This document shows, one piece after another, positions 63,870-64,000 of a stretch of 64,000 nt of DNA (position 1 is its first letter; each line of letters starts with the position of its first letter). The notes beneath the pieces were generated by a model. The model saw nothing but the letters and a program-made list of their open reading frames with translations. It did not search any database and was not told where the DNA came from. The DNA is from Alkalicoccobacillus porphyridii (lineage in GTDB: Bacteria > Bacillota > Bacilli > Bacillales > Bacillaceae_D). A program made the translations under genes and the position numbers. The stretch is taken from the NCBI RefSeq assembly GCF_007293315.1, contig NZ_VLXZ01000012.1:1-64000 (forward strand). Direction: 5' to 3'.

Positions 63870-64000
63870 GAGCTACCCTCCTTACTAAAGCTACTGACTT
63901 ATAACCAAATGCTTACATTCATTCTTTCTTTTCTTTCGTTAGATGTCAAACAATATTATCCAAACATTTTTGTTTAAAAATTGAAATGCACCATTGACAG

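Overview
The window is chromosomal DNA from a low-to-moderate G+C endospore-forming Firmicute, a Bacillaceae member outside the B. subtilis group (an alkaliphilic or halotolerant Bacillus relative is a guess, not a demonstration). The evidence is strong AGGAGG ribosome sites, TTG and GTG starts, a YjcZ-type sporulation peptide, RNase J1 with RNA polymerase epsilon, and long synteny with the B. subtilis yla, ykt, pdh and yku blocks. Many proteins can be named from that synteny. No rRNA, intact tRNA, CRISPR array, integrase or transposase gene was found.

Layout. (1) 0.4-9.6 kb: pycA, ylaN, ylaL, a PhoH-type ATPase (ylaK), ylaI, ylaH, typA, ylaF. The ftsW gene that sits between ylaN and pycA in B. 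subtilis is absent. (2) 9.7-15 kb: ykwC-like dehydrogenase, yktC, ykzI, yktB, yktA, speA. (3) 15-18.4 kb: a polysaccharide-deacetylase lipoprotein, a BCCT betaine-type transporter and a small thioredoxin-like lipoprotein. (4) 18.8-24.8 kb: pdhABCD and ykyA. (5) 25-28.6 kb: a YjcZ peptide, def, a 25-residue peptide gene, rpoY and rnjA. (6) 28.6-36.3 kb: ykuV, ykuU, ykuT, an AraC-type regulator, ykuS, and the lysine genes dapL and dapH with a class-III aminotransferase between them. (7) 36.4-45.5 kb: AEC carrier, HD-GYP protein, MscS channel, small membrane and lipoproteins, MATE pump, and a LexA-type damage-inducible Y-family polymerase/YolD pair. (8) 45.9-50 kb: an ABC exporter plus two-component system in one overlapping operon. 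(9) 50-55 kb: a frameshifted lipoprotein, truA, a cell-wall amidase, aadK and a PadR/DUF2812 pair. (10) 55.4-61.2 kb: an A+T-rich accessory segment with mepB and a three-gene operon. (11) 61.2-63.9 kb: lipoprotein, sugar-phosphate isomerase-like, kinase-like and DinB-like genes.

The best candidate for an undescribed system is the operon at 56.3-60.6 kb. It encodes (a) a membrane protein with an HNH-nuclease-like segment, (b) a tail-anchored coiled-coil protein built of five 54-residue repeats, and (c) a CbxX/SpoVK-type AAA+ ATPase. It has its own promoter and lies between two identical 18-bp direct repeats (56032-56049 and 61164-61181). The right repeat is part of a truncated tRNA-Thr(GGT)-like gene. 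This looks like a small genomic island carrying a possible defence or conflict module.

Other structure of note: a dispersed, mosaic, MITE-like intergenic repeat family (at least eight sites) whose hairpin ends serve as terminators for neighbouring genes and show compensatory base changes; twin LexA-type boxes around the -10 of the Y-family polymerase promoter; twin palindromic operators on the padR promoter; and twelve degenerate copies of a CTTCTTGATAA-like motif spaced about 20 bp apart upstream of the ABC/two-component operon.
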